Assembly: GCF_028389875.1 (NCBI RefSeq)
Contig: NW_026907681.1
Coordinates: 1,302,001 to 1,366,000, forward strand
Length of the DNA: 64,000 nucleotides
Direction: 5' to 3'
Source: Rhea pennata
Lineage: Eukaryota > Chordata > Aves > Rheiformes > Rheidae
Part shown: one piece after another, positions 26,294 to 38,400 of the stretch
How positions within the stretch are numbered: position 1 is the first letter of the stretch
Layout of the letters: every line of letters starts with the position of its first letter
Made by a program: the position numbers and the translations under genes
Notes under the pieces: generated by a model
What the model was told of the DNA's origin: nothing
Databases searched by the model: none
The model's input: only the letters and a program-made list of their open reading frames with translations

Positions 26294-27234
26294 CCAAGGT
26301 GGTGTTGGTAGGGAAGAGTGCTACTTTCCAGCAAGGGCAGCTTTCTTCTAGGTCTCGCAGGTAACCTTTTCTGTCACTTCAGAGAAATGAAAATCTGGTT
26401 AGTATTTTTTTTTTTTTTTTTGGAGGTGCTACTGTAAGCCGTCTGTCTGCTTTTAATATTAACCATGTTTCACCTTCTTATTACTGGAGAGCTGGTGTAT
26501 TAATGTAGGCCTTCTCAAAGTAAAAACATGACCTCTGGCAAGGAAGATTGGGTGTGTAACAAACCACAAGGGCTGATGAGAACAGAGGAAGTAAAATGGC
26601 ACCAGTATTTGCTGGTTGGGATGGAGCTGGGATGGCGAGTGAGACATGCAAGCATGCCGAAAAGGCTTTGGCGTGGTAGTACAGAGAAGGGTGCTGATAG
26701 CACTGCGTAGTACAGAGGTAGCTGTTTTGGCTCTTGGGAGCTATGGGCTGTGTTCTTGTTTTCTGCGCTGTCTGCCCACTCTGATGGAGAGAACCTTCCG
26801 AAGTTAGTGCCATCTGTCACCCCTACTCCAAGTCACCTACGGCTGCCTGCCTCCTCGATGCTCCCAGTGGCTTTTCAACAATGTTTTCCTTCCCTATATT
26901 TTAAGTTTCTACAGACTGCTATTTTATCTGCTAGTTGTGGCATTCCAAAGAAACTATCAGTGAGATTTAAATAGCAGTGAGGTGTACGACCTTAACTGTG
27001 GCTTGCATCTGGGAGGTTAGCTTAGTATAAGGTAGCTCTTCCCCTGAAAGAGTCTTAACCCACACTAGGGCAATTGTCTGTTCTGTTGACAGGTCTAAGC
27101 TGGAAGAGTAAAGGAGGTAGCAGTTGAAAAGATGTTCCTGTTGTTTGTTGCTTTGTTTCTTTTTTTGTTAGACAGCTTTGCAAGAAGTGATCTCACAAAA
27201 AAAGTCAGATATTGCGGAGAGGACCCGAAAATTG
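21010..27234 (+). pseudogene. NUF2: NUF2 5' half (copy 1), start codon lost
   Basis: NUF2 is a subunit of the NDC80 complex that couples kinetochores to microtubules. Exons: 21010-21132, 21384-21458, 23138-23214, 23842-23903, 24427-24524, 24766-24839, 25767-25863 and 27172-27234. They encode the calponin-homology head (PEVLHVIFMRILQKVYGI, FLPVCRVNDFEIADVLSP, SGILNFIHFRESRRGVY) and the start of the coiled coil ([31 protein letters not shown]). Codon 1 is GTG where copy 2 has ATG. Exon 6 starts AAA TGA, an in-frame stop where human NUF2 has serine. The second half of the gene (from about residue 215 of 464) is absent. Splice sites are otherwise canonical. It cannot encode a working NUF2. Confidence 0.85.
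26257..26292. repeat. Poly(A) run
   Basis: Thirty-six A residues in the NUF2 intron between exons 7 and 8, with a shorter interrupted counterpart in copy 2 (from 55543). Nearby poly(T) runs at about 26407 and 27421 also differ in length between the copies. Length here is not reliable. Confidence 0.85.
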
Positions 27235-29200
27235 GTGAGTGTACCTTGATATAGGCTATAGTTTAAATTCCAGTTCAGCTAATTGATCATCTTTCTGCCT
27301 TTAAGATCAGGTTAGTCTTGGAGCTCGGTAACGTGATAGTTCAGGAGATGATTTTTAGCTTTTTAAAAACTGTTTCAGCTTTGCTTTTCCCACAGAAACT
27401 TTACTGCAACTAACTGGTGATTTTTTTTTTTTTTTTTTTTTTTTTTAGCCTTTACAGACTTCTCTGGTATACGCGTGCACAAACACACATCTGTCGCCTG
27501 TTAGACTGCGCCTCTGCGTCCACTCTTGCCTATTTGGGGCCTATGGATTAGAGGCAAGATCACTTCTTGGTAATTTCACTTTTGATTCACACTCCACAGA
27601 CAGGTCACACTGTAATGGTTATAAGATAGCCTGTTTAGCATGCTTAATGGAATTTTATCATGCTTTTCCCTTTTATTTCACCAGATCCAGCTGTTGTCGG
27701 ACGAAGAAGCCAGCGTCTGGCACGTGGAGTTGCTGTGTGTTTTCATGCAAGCAGATACCTCCCTAGGCAAATGGCAGTGTTAGGCAAATGACAGGATTTT
27801 ATTTGCACCTCCCTTTATTCTGGTCTGTATATACACTTTGGTATCAAAACACAAGTCATTTCCAAGAATACTTTGATAATGTGTAGGCAATACGTTTTAT
27901 GTTAAAAGATTCCAGCTTCAGCGATATATGATACAAACCTTAAAATTCAGGAGGATTTTCTAGGTCTGTAAGGGGACAAACATGCAAAATGTTCCTAAAC
28001 CAGTGGCGGTGTAGTGGGGTCCCACTGCAGGAGGACAGATGGAATCTTTTCACCGTTGCTGGTGTAAGAAAGGAAGAAAACAAGACCCGGTGGGATCCCA
28101 GGTTCCTGAAAGCCCTAAATGAGCAAAACGCTTCAGCCCGTGCTAATCCAGCGTGATTGAGGCCCGCTCCGCGCAGTCCTTAGGGTCGGGACCAAACCTA
28201 CCTGCTGATGCCAGTTGTGGCGCATGAAGGATCCGGGTGCTCGTCTGCGAAGGGCAGGTGTTGGCATTGCCCCCCGCTGGCCTGCAAGGGGCTCGTGGGG
28301 CGCTCAGGAGAATCCGAGAAGTACCTGCTACAGGAATTAGACGCCTCTGGAATTTTAGCGACTGGTCAAAATCCTCATTTAGGCAATTAAATCGATTTTT
28401 GGATCCAACCGAGGGGCGTCTTTTTTTCAACAGTTACAAAAATGCCAGATTATTTTTCCCCCAAAGTGTCAGTCTCTGCATTTAACTGCGACATGTGGAT
28501 GCTTCTTCTTTATAGTTTCTCTGGGGGGGAAATTTGTTTCTTTCTTATTGAGCTGCCCAGGTTTAAGGGTGGGGGGGGGGCACATGCAAGCTTTTCAGAA
28601 ACTCAAAGCTTAAACTTGAACTCTTGTGCTTTCATTAAGGCTTGGAAACAGGTGACCTGGTTTCCAGCAGCCTTTGGCCCCCACTACTGCTCACCAACTG
28701 GAGCCCTGGGCTTCTGGTGACAGGAGCACCCTGCTTTAGAGCCTAGATGTAAATATAAGATCCTGACTTGACAACCCTGTTATTAATCTCTTTGCTCATA
28801 TACCTGCCTTTGCACAGCAGAAGATTCTCAGATTCTTTGGGGCACCAGTGAGCTCTCGGGGCTGGTCCCAGCAAGCTCTGCTGGGTTTTGTGGCCCAAAG
28901 ACCTTGGTAAAGGTAAACTCCCTGGCTACAGCACAGTTCTGGGGCCTTTCCTGTGCATGGGACATAATTGCTCAAGCCTGTTTGTGGGACGTGGTAGGCC
29001 CCATGCTGATCCTGCTTTTCAGCGGGTGTCATGTGGTACAGGAGGAGTGCTAATGCTCCTGGTTGGCAGATAGGCACTGTCCACAGTTCTAGTGGCCACT
29101 CGCTATTTTGCCAATGATGTCCTGTGCCCCGGTGGAAGAATAAATGTGGAGGCAGCAGAGTGAGCAAAACTGTAACACAGGGACTTTGTTCTCCTGTAGT
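27235..29200. other. Sequence between NUF2 and LRRC52, no gene seen (copy 1)
   Basis: The remaining NUF2 exons would be expected here but none is recognisable. A short open stretch after a good acceptor at 27686 reads IQLLSDEEASVWHVEL but does not resemble NUF2. The rest may be LRRC52 downstream flank. The same sequence is at 56526-58481 in copy 2. Confidence 0.5.
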
Positions 29201-29206
29201 TTTATT
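29201..29206 (-). terminator. LRRC52 poly(A) signal, copy 1
   Basis: TTTATT on the + strand is AATAAA on the - strand, about 110 bases after the LRRC52 stop codon. Confidence 0.6.
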
Positions 29207-29318
29207 TTGGTTCACAAAAATCACTTCTGGAGTGGGACGCTCAATTTGCAAAATTGGACAGGAAGGACCTGGTTTCAGGTCTCGGGACAGGCATTCAGAA
29301 GCTTCTCTAGGGCCCGTT

Positions 29319-32300
29319 CTAAGTGGTTGTGTCTTCCTCTTCATCCTCCTCCCCTTTTGCAGTGTGGAGTTCATCTATCACTGCACAGATGCCAGCCAGC
29401 CAGGCTGCCACAGTGCCAGCTGAGAATATACAGAAGCCAACGAGACACAGAAAGATGTAGTCCTGCTTGTGCAGTTGGATCAGGCAGTCCAGCTGGAGCT
29501 GTGCCTCCACTGCGGGCATTTTCAAGACGCGTAGACCTTCTGGCATGTAGCAGGTGATGTTCTCGGCACCTGCAGAGGGAAAAGCAGAAGCAAGACTAAC
29601 TTGTCCGTGCCCTGAGCAATAGTGGGTAGGAGTCCTGCTAGAAAAGCAGTGGAGGAGTTTCCTAAAGCCTTTGAAAAATGTCTCCGCACTTCACACTCTT
29701 TTCCCTGAACAACCTGGGTGAAAATACGTAGTCCGTCCCTTGCCAAACCAGGTTGCCAGAATGATCAGAACGATTTCTGTGTTATTGTCGCGATAGGAAA
29801 ATACTGCCGGTTGGATTATACCGCAGTGGCAAGCTGCTGTACCTGCACTGTTGAGTTCTGCTAACTGAGCACCTTCATTTTAATATAAAAGCTCTTGTGA
29901 TTTTTTTGAAAAAACCTTAAACATCTTCTGACATGCCATAGGCTAAGCTGAAAGAGGTTGTTTTATGCTGGCATAGTGAGGTCTGCATCCACAGAGTCAA
30001 GCTGTGAAACTTGGGTTGTTTGCAGTTAGGGGTCACCGAGCTTGTTGTGTGAAAGAAAAAGAGGAAAGTCCTCAGTAATTCAGTTCCGCCGAAATAATGA
30101 CTGTGCTCTGCCGTATTGTAGTCTAGGCTGTAAGAAAACAGATGCTGGCTTTTCCCTCTGGAGCTAGTGAAGGCTGGGCGTAGTAGGAAGCAATGTCTCT
30201 TCCTGGTGTTTGTAGAAGGCCAGTGTGGCCTCCAGCACAGCCGCCTCCTTCCCCTGGGGGTTTTGAAATCAGTGCGACAGACTCGGTTACTGCGACAGAA
30301 CCGTGTCGGTCGCTGCTGGAAGTGCTGGATGGGTGGTCCTTAGGGAAAGGGAGCAGGGGAGAGGGACGAGCAACAACTTATACTGTATTATGTTATGTTG
30401 TATTTTGTTATCCGTTGACGAGTGGATACAGCTGCAGAGACCGTTGGTGCTGTTATCGCTCGCTGTCAGGAGCGTAACTGCGGGGCTCGTTCACCCTTAC
30501 CCCAAGCCGTCGAGCTGTGGGAACTTCCCGCCTGCGCCTCGACCGTGCGCAGCTCCAGCTGAGCGTAAAACACTGGCACAAAGTGGTCTGTGAAGCTGCA
30601 GTGGCTCTCTAAAGGCCGGGACAGGGCCAGTCCTTGCTGCCACTTGCTTTTCTGCTCGTAGCCTTCCAAACCGCCTGCAGTGAGCTTTACTCTCCTGTTC
30701 AGGGCTTCCACGTGTTATCTCCAAACTACCTGGCGGCTGCTAGGGGTAGGACTTCTCTACACTGTTCCATAACTGTCTGTAATCTGTATGAGGACAATAA
30801 CTACCTTTACAGGCATTTACTACGCCTATTAAGACACTCAGACATCCCTAATTCTGTTCTGTCCTAACACCAGCTTCCTTTGCCCTTTCTTACTGTTCTT
30901 TTGTGCCTTTTTCTTACTTAATGTACAGGTTTTCTCAAATTTCTTTTTTTTTTCCCCAGCTCTCCTTCATTATTTTATTGTGAATTACTGAGGATCAAGC
31001 TTTTTTCATTGGTGCAGTGATGTGTTCCTTTTCAATTTGGAAAATCAAATACAAATTTCATAGCTGCATAACAATTTTTTACCCTCGGCACTAGTGTTTC
31101 TCTGGAAAAGGGAACAAGTGATTACTTTGCCTCATGAATATTCAGTATCTGTGGTCCAGCTGTAGACTCTCTCAATAAGATGGAAAAGAGCTGGATTTTG
31201 GTGAGCTAGATGATGTAAGGAAAGAAGGCTCCTGCCTTCAGTAAACTGCTCTTACTCGGGAGTAAGTGCCTTTCTGCTGCAGAAGTCAGGGGAACTCAAG
31301 CGAACGCTCATCTGCAATGCATGTACATTGATTATTTTGGATAACTTAAAACAAAAGTGAGCCAATTTGCTCTGGGATGCTGGCGGAAGAGTGGGAACAT
31401 ATGAAGCCTGTCAGTCATAAGGATACAGAGACACTTTTCTGACCACAGTCTTAACTTGCATTCTGTTTTACCCTGTCAATCGCATTTCACCGGTACCCAA
31501 ACCAGAACCCGCCATGGGAACAGCAAAAGTCTTTTGCTGAGTTCGGAGCATTTGGATCACGGCGTGATCCTGAGAACCTGTCAAATGTACCTGCTTTGCC
31601 AGCTAGAAGCACTGTGATAGCTGGAGATTATAGGAACTGTCGTTTCGATCTGCTTTAGCACAACAGCTGCCATATTTTTTTCGGAAAAAGGCATTGCAGG
31701 AGGCGTTTGAGGTGAAGGGGGCACTGGCAGAACGGTGGGCAGCTCAGGGCTGGAGAGGCTGAGCAGAGCACTTCCCGCATCTCCACGGAGAGAGGGGTTT
31801 TTAACGGACTGTTATGGACGCAGCGATACTGCAGCAGCAACAAAAAGATACAGTCTATCGAGCAGCGGAAGAAAAGGCAGGAAAATCAGAGCAGTAGCCT
31901 TCTCTGCAGCTCTCCCCAGAGCCTCCTCGGGCTCCTCACTCTTGGCACTGCAGCTGTAAGGTGCTTGTGACTCGCAGTGACAAAAATGATAACAAGCTCG
32001 CAGTGATACCGCCTGCAGCTGGGGCAGGCACTTTATAGAAGTAGCAATAGCCTAGCTACTGGTTACGCTTCCTGATGCTTCCCTCTCTGTCCTGAGGGTG
32101 TGAGCAAGTGTGATTCTCTGTGGGACGGAGTGCACGGAGCTGCTCTGATCCGTGTTCAGTGGTAAAAGTAAAAGATTGGACTTGCAGTTGACATGCAGTG
32201 GCACAGCCCCATGAGCTAAAAGGAGCTTGTGCTGTCTGACCTCTCCAGTCCTTAATGTGCCAAACTTTTGGGGCAGAGACCAGAATACCCTCTCTCTTCC

Positions 32301-32978
32301 GCCCAGATCTGCAGGCGCAGGGAGGAGAGGGGTCCTGCTTACACAGCCCTCACCTGGAAAATGAACGTTGCTCTTTGTCATCCACGCAGTGAAGTCCAAG
32401 AAGGAGCAGTTGCAGTGCCAAAGGTTGTCACTGAGCCACAGAACCCTCAGGTTGGGCAGGTCACGGACAGTGCTGGTGTCCAGGAATAGTAAGCCAGTCT
32501 GGCTCACGTCCAGATACCTCAGCCAGGTGTTGTTGGCAAAGGCATCCTTCTCAATCTCCACAAGGTTGGGGTTGTCTGACATCTTCAGCACTACCAGGCT
32601 GATGAGCTGTGAGAAGGTGCTGAAGGTGACCTGTGTGAGGTTATTGAAGCTGAGGTCCAGGCAGACGAGCTTGGCCCCACCAGTGAAAGTGAAATCCAGA
32701 CCATCTCCCAAGAGGTTCTCCCGGCAGTCCAGATAGACCAGGTCAGCGAGGAAGCTCAGTTCCACTGCAGGCAGGTATGAGATCTTGCTTGCTGCCAGAA
32801 TCAGCTGCCTGGTATCCAGTGGGATGGTCACAGGGAGCTCTTGCAACTGTTGCCCTGTGCAGTTCACTTCCAGGTACTGACAACTGCACCTGCTTGGGCA
32901 GTTGATAGTTTCTGATGCCAGCCCCAGCCCCAAAAGAAACATGAGGCTCAGGGGCTGGTGTCCACCTGGAAGAGACAT
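29319..32978 (-). CDS. LRRC52: LRRC52, leucine-rich repeat channel subunit (copy 1)
   Basis: LRRC52 is a single-pass auxiliary (gamma) subunit of Slo-family potassium channels. In mammals it partners Slo3 (KCNU1) in sperm. Two exons join in frame: 32354-32978 and 29319-29569, giving 291 residues (human about 313). Visible are a signal peptide (MSLPGGHQPLSLMFLLGLGL), a cysteine-rich LRR cap (CPSRCSC), about five LRRs such as LVCLDLSFNNLTQVTFSTF, a C-terminal cap (LWHCNCSFLDF), a membrane segment (YIFLCLVGFCIFSAGTVAAW) and an acidic tail (GEEDEEEDTTT). The donor is CCAG/GTGAGG and the acceptor CTGCAG. The frame is open. Relative to copy 2 it has five residue changes, including Cys for Tyr in the third LRR. 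Human LRRC52 has Tyr there, so copy 2 looks more ancestral. Confidence 0.92.
29570..32353 (-). other. LRRC52 intron, copy 1
   Basis: A single 2.8-kb intron. The junction at 30626/30627 corresponds to a 521-base segment present in copy 2 (59908-60428). I see no other gene in it. Confidence 0.6.
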
Positions 32979-33479
32979 GATCTAACACCTCCCAGAGTGC
33001 ACGGCCCCTTAGGGAGTACAGACAGACAGGCACGGAGGAGCTGCAAAGGAGGGGACCTAGGGAAGTGGTTTTGTCATTACAGCCATGCCGACAAGATGTC
33101 CAGCGGCAAGGCTGTTGGGAAGCGCTCTGCTTCTGTGGCTCACCTGGCTCCTTGGCAGCCTGCCTGGCTGGAAGCGGAGCCGCGTTTCACCCACTTTCTG
33201 GATCTGCAAGTGCAGGGCGGTGGCTAGAGTGTCTCCATGTCACGCTCATTGCCAGCTGACACCTCTGTGATGTCAGCAGCTTGCAAAAGCCACCTAGTTT
33301 GGGGGACACTGACATGACCGGCCTTGCTGAGCCCGTGCTGCTTTCGTCGGAGTGAAAGCGCACGCCTGTAGGCCTACGAGGCAGGTGCGCCCTGGATGAG
33401 GACACCAAGTGTGTGCAGGGCGGGTGTGAGCAAATGCAGTTGCTGTCACAAATAATGTCAAAAGCCGAGGCGTGGTCAT

Positions 33480-35267
33480 CTGCACTGAATAAACTGAATA
33501 AGTGAGCTCTGCACAATGCTACACAGCGTGTATTGGCTTTATCTCCTTTGGGGAGAAGACAACTAAGGAAGTTCTTTCAGAGGTGGTTTTACCCAGGTGT
33601 TGGCTCTGTGCCAGGCAGAGCTTAGCATAATGAGCCAATCTGTTGATGGCCTTTAAAATACCTGGGGATGCAGGTGTAAAGCAACATTGGGGGCAGTTAA
33701 GTGAGGAATCTCAGGACTCCAAAACCAAGTGCTCACAAGGTAGCAAGCACTTGAGCTTAGGCAGATGGTGCAACCTCCTCTCCCCCTGGCTGTCCAGATC
33801 CTGCTGGAGCCCAGTGAGGAGCATGCATGCCTGGGGAGCTGCAGCACAGTGCTCTGAGCCCTCTTGCAGTGTGGGAAGGGACAGACTGTGCTGGGCTGAG
33901 CAATGACTTCCTGGGGGGCAGGAGCTTGGAAAGATCACTGCTGTGATCCTGACTTGGTTCTTTTGCAGTGTCTTTTCCCAGTTTTCTGTCCCTGCCCTGG
34001 ATCTGTGATGCTTTGCAATAGCTAAATGACAACCCACAACTCTGAGATCAGGACTTTCCACAGCAAACCCCCTCTGAAACCAGATTTCTTGAAGGTATGA
34101 AGATACTTTTACTGGGAGAGGAAGCTGCTTTTAGGGCCTTGAGGGCCTAATGGCCCTGACAAGGCTCACCTGAAGGCACAGATCCACCCAGCTGCCCCCC
34201 CTGCCCATTGCAGCCCCATTTCAGCCCAGGCCTGGGTTTTCAGTCCCTGTCTGAGCTACACTGCAGATGTACCTGGCGCTTTTTCTGCCTCCTGAACGAA
34301 CCTCAGGCTGACAGCGTAAGTAATTGATTTCCTGGACAGACCTGCTGTAAGTACGTTGCAGCTTGTCTCCAGTTCTGTCTCTGGCCCCGTTTTGGTTTGG
34401 TCCTGAGGGGCCCATCCAAGTCTCCCTGGAGGGACCCTGGTGCTGGCTTACGACTTGCCTTGTCTGGACTGTTGCTGGGCCCTGTTACCAGCACCCGGCT
34501 GCAGGTGCCGCGTTCGGCCCCCGCAGGACCGTGCCGTGTGGGCAAGAGCACTGCCTGCGCAGAGGTTGCCCTCGGCTCCTAGTTCACCTTCCCTTGGGGA
34601 ACAGGCAGCTGCAGACTGTGTGTGCGCCGGGGTGCCTAGTGTGGATACGGTTCCCTACAGCACGAAAGCTTAACACGGCCCTGGCAACTACAGCAGGGAA
34701 CTGGGGCTGCCTCCTGCCAAGGCTTCCAACTTTTCCTGACTCTCTCTGATGTGCCTGGGATGGACCCAGTGGTTTCCTTTGCTGCCCTGCAGTGCTGCGA
34801 AAGCCCCCCGCCTTCTCCTGTATTTGCACGAAGGCTCTGTCCTGTTTGAGCCGTGCTGTCTGGGCGCAGCATGCGTGCACAAATTAGGAAGCGGCCTTGC
34901 AGCTCCGTCGGGTGTATTGCTGCGGAGCTGCGTGTTCGCTGTTTGCTGTGCCCTGCGGCTGTCGTGAGGCTGCCTGCGCAGTGTGCCCCGAGCGCCCTTC
35001 TCACGACGAAGCCCGCGCGGCTGCTAGGCCGCTTGTGCCGGGCAGCGTGGGAGGCAGCTGCTGCTTCGGGCCCCGGGGGAGCGCAGTCCCCGCGCGCGCC
35101 TCCCCGCAGCCCTGCCCGGGAGGGAGCTGCGCCGCGCTGGCCCCGTCTGGGCAGCAGGCGCGGGGCAAGGAGGGAGCTTGGGCAGCTCCCCGGCGCGCGC
35201 TGGGGCAGCGATGCCTCGCAGAGGCCGTCGGCCGGGCCTGGAGCTGGGTGGCAGCGTGCGGGTCACC
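33480..35267. other. Spacer between LRRC52 and the full ADCY10
   Basis: Single-copy sequence in this window. It grows GC-rich towards ADCY10. I see no supported gene, only short open frames on both strands. A stretch near 34640-34760 faintly resembles part of the 521-base segment in copy 2 (60090-60240), perhaps an old unnamed repeat. Confidence 0.5.
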
Positions 35268-35465
35268 GCCGACGGGCGGGTGACGGCGCTGGGAGCCGCC
35301 TGTCACAGCCGACGGGCGGGTGACGGCGCTGGAGCCGGTTGTGACGCCCCGCTGGCGGCAGAAGGTCACCCGTGCCTCACAAAGGCTGGGGCTCAGTGCG
35401 CGAGTCTGCGCGGTGCTGGCTTGTCCTCCTCCCTGCTGGGCATGGGCGTCTTCTGCCGGGGCACC
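35268..35465 (+). promoter_or_regulatory. ADCY10 upstream region with a 40-bp repeat and CRE half-sites
   Basis: Two tandem 40-bp units (35268-35307 and 35308-35347) each carry GACGGGCGGGTGACGGCGCT. TGACG half-sites fall at 35281, 35321 and 35342. This lies 120-200 bases before the chosen start codon and is CpG-rich. A promoter role is inferred from position only. Confidence 0.45.
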
Positions 35466-38400
35466 ATGGGGAGCCCAGGGCGCGTGACGACGCCTCGTGC
35501 TTGGGAGCCGAGGTCGAAGCAGTGCTCGGAGCTGGGGGAATTAGCGGCTTACGTCCCCGACCTGCTTTTGTCTGAGGACTTGAAGCAGGAGAGCCGCTGC
35601 GTGGAGAACTTCCACGGCGTGCTCCTCTTCGCGGATGTGTCCGGTGGGTCAGCGAGCCAAGCCGCGGGGACGTGGCGGGCCTCCCGGGGTGCTGCTCATC
35701 CCGCCTGTGCTGGAGAAGGGCTCGGGGGAGACCTCCTGGCTGCTGAGGGCTTCCGCCTCGGGCGAGCGGCGCTGAGACGGAGCGGCGGCCGCGGCACGGG
35801 CATCTCGCCCGCCGGCAGCGGCACCGTGGCGTGCTTGCGGCCGCCCGCCCGCCGAGAGCGGTGCGCGTAGGACGCCGTGAGGCCCCGGGGCAGCAGCCTG
35901 GGGCTGAGCCGCTGCGCGCAGAGCTCTCCCTGGAGCTTTGGTGCCGTGCGAGCGGGGCCGGGCCTCCTCCCGCCTCCCTGGCCCCGCGGGCGGCCTGGCC
36001 GCGGGCAGGAGGCGAGGCGGCGGCGGGATGTGCCGGAGGGCCCCAGCCGGCTGCAGCCGCCGGGCGTAACGTGCCGGCGTGGGAAGGGGCGAGCGGGCGC
36101 TGCGCGAGCGCGAGGAGGCGCGGGAGGGTTCAGGCGGCCGCGCTCGCTGCCGGAGGCCGTCCTGCGTCCTCCCGGCCGCGCGTCTCTCGGCCGGGGAAGC
36201 TGCCGGGGCCGCCGGCCGTGTCGACGCTGCCTGATGCCTTTGCGCCCGCGTGTCCCCGTCGCAGGTTTCACTGCTCTGACGGAGAAGTTCAGTCAGAGCA
36301 TCAACCTGGACCAGGGCGCGGATGAGGTGGCGCAGACCCTCAACCGGTACATGGGGGACATCCTGGAGGGTAAGTGCCGCCCCGCAGGGGCGCGTGGCGC
36401 CGGGCCGCGAGAGCGGAGCGCGGCCGGGCAGCCTGCCGCTGCCTCCTTGCGCCAGGCCCAGGTGCAGCGCTGCTTCTGCTTTCTTTTGTGCGCAGAGCTG
36501 CTGGCTTTTGGAGGGGACGTCCTCAAGTTCGCAGGTCTGTCCGCGAGGGAGAGCCGCGGCCTGGGGCGCTGCAGCTGCCGGGGAGCGCTGGAGACAGGGG
36601 AGATGGAGGCGGGAGGCGGCCGAGCGCGGAGGGGGGGCGGCGTGCTCAGCCCGGTGCTCGGGGGAGCCGCCGTGCGGGGCGCCAAGCCGGGAGCTGCAGC
36701 GGGGCGGCGATGTGGCGCGGGGGTCGGGCAGCGCGGGAGCTCGGGGCGTGGGGCAGCACGGGGGGAAGGAAGGGGCTTGAGAGAGGCCACGCGTCCGTGT
36801 GCCGGGTGGGACGGGCGGGGGGTGTCCGGGTTCCTGCAGCCCCCTGAGCCCCTTCTGCGCTGCCAGCGTGGCCGCTGTGGCGGCCGGCCCGCGCGCGGGG
36901 AAGGTGGCCCTGTACCCAGGGTGTGGCAGGCGGGGAGGGGAGGGCGCCTCCGCGCCGAGGCGTTTCCCGCGGCACGCCTGCCGGTTCCCGCCGCCCCCGC
37001 GGGCGGGCGCGGGTCCGGGGGCGCCCGGTCTCACGGGAGCCGTCCTCACGCCCCCGCTTTCCCCAGGGGACGCCGTGCTGGTGCTGTGGCGCGTTCGGCA
37101 GACGCAGCTGCGGGACACCGTCGGCCTGGTGCTGCAGTGCAGCCAGCAAATCCAGGCCAAGCACGGCACCCGCGACACGGACGTGGGCCTGAAGCTCCGC
37201 CTGAAGATAGGTACGGGCCGTGCCGCGCTCGCCGCGCCGCGGGCGGCCGCAGCTGCAGCCGCGGGGCCCCGGGCAGGGCCGGGGGGCTCTGCAGCCCCGG
37301 GCGGAGGGCGCGATCCGCGCGGGGCCCCGCGAGGCTCTTCTGCGCGGAAGGTGGCTGCGCGGTCGCACGCAGGCGGTTGCGCGCGGGGGAGGCGGCCGCC
37401 GGAGGGGGCTGCCCTGCGAGCACGCGGGCAGCAGCAGCCCTGCCGGCCCCTCAGCAGACAGCCCGGGCAGGGCCCTGTGTCCGCAGGGCCCCGCTTAGGC
37501 CCCGCGGCCCGTCCCTGGTCGGTCTCGAACGCCTCGAGACAGAGGCCTCCGCTCGCCGCGGTCGGACGAGGAGCCCGTGCGCAGGGCCGAGCTCCGGGCT
37601 CGGAGCTGCGGGGGCTGCGCGGGCAGCAGCGCGCTCTGCCGCAGCCGTGCTTGTGTCTCGCCAGGCATCTCTGCAGGGCACATGTCCTTTCTGATGGTCG
37701 GAGACAAACAGGAGCAGCGCTTCCTGATCGTCGGCCAGGCCGTGGGGGACGTTTGGCAGGCCCAAAACCTCGCCAGCGCCGGCGACGTCATCCTGTCCGC
37801 CGGCTGCTGGGAGCTCTGCAACCAGAGCAGGGTCAAGGCCAAGTGCCTCAAAGGCCAGAAGGCTGCTGTGAAGGTGAGCAGGACGGCGTCTGGAGCGCCG
37901 CTGAGGAGCCGGCCGTGGGCGTGAGGGGGAAGGAGGGAGAGGGCTGCGGAGGTGAACGTGGAGGGAGCTGCAGGGGTTGGCGCAGGTGGGGAGCTGCAGC
38001 TGCGGGCCTGCCGTGCGAGGGCTGGCTCTGGAGTCCGCTTGCTGGCTTGGAGGAGGGGGCGGTGGGCCGTGGGAGGGTTTGGCTCGGCGGGCGACGGCTT
38101 CCGTGGGCCGTGGAGCTGTTGCGGAGCCCCGTTTGTTCGGGGGGCCTCTAGGTTACAGGCGTGGAACAGATGTCTCTCTCCGAGCGGGAAGACATCTCCT
38201 CCAAGGTCGCCCGAGCCCGGCTGAGCTCCTGCTCCCCTCAGCAGCCAGGTGAGCCCCACGCTCCTGCCGCTCTGCGGCTGCCCAGGCGGGTCGGGGCTTC
38301 GGCAGGGCGCAGCGGGGAGCAACGCCCTGCGCCCTCTCCCGCTCGCGCTGCAGCGTCCGTGGCCGCGCTGAGCTCCGGCGCGGGGGCTCGCTGCCTCCTC

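Larger units (their letters stand above)
17543..33479. repeat. Segmental duplication, copy 1 (truncated at its left end)
   Basis: This 15.9-kb segment aligns base for base with 46830-63307. It contains the last ADCY10 exons, the NUF2 half gene and LRRC52. Homology begins exactly at the LTR edge on the left and ends at the shared GTGGTCAT (33472-33479) on the right. In the compared 927 bases around LRRC52 exon 1, I counted 12 differences (1.3%). Confidence 0.95.

Noticed and set aside
27686-27781. Exon-like stretch IQLLSDEEASVWHVEL after a good acceptor
   Set aside because: It does not match the next part of NUF2, lacks a donor and stops soon. Both copies have it, so it may be chance.
35649-37178. 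Long open frame of 509 codons on the - strand
   Set aside because: It lies antisense to ADCY10 exons and introns in extremely GC-rich DNA where stop codons are rare, and it resembles no family.
35877-37694. Open frame of 605 codons on the + strand
   Set aside because: It reads through ADCY10 introns and only parts coincide with exons 2-4. The canonical splice sites argue for the multi-exon gene.
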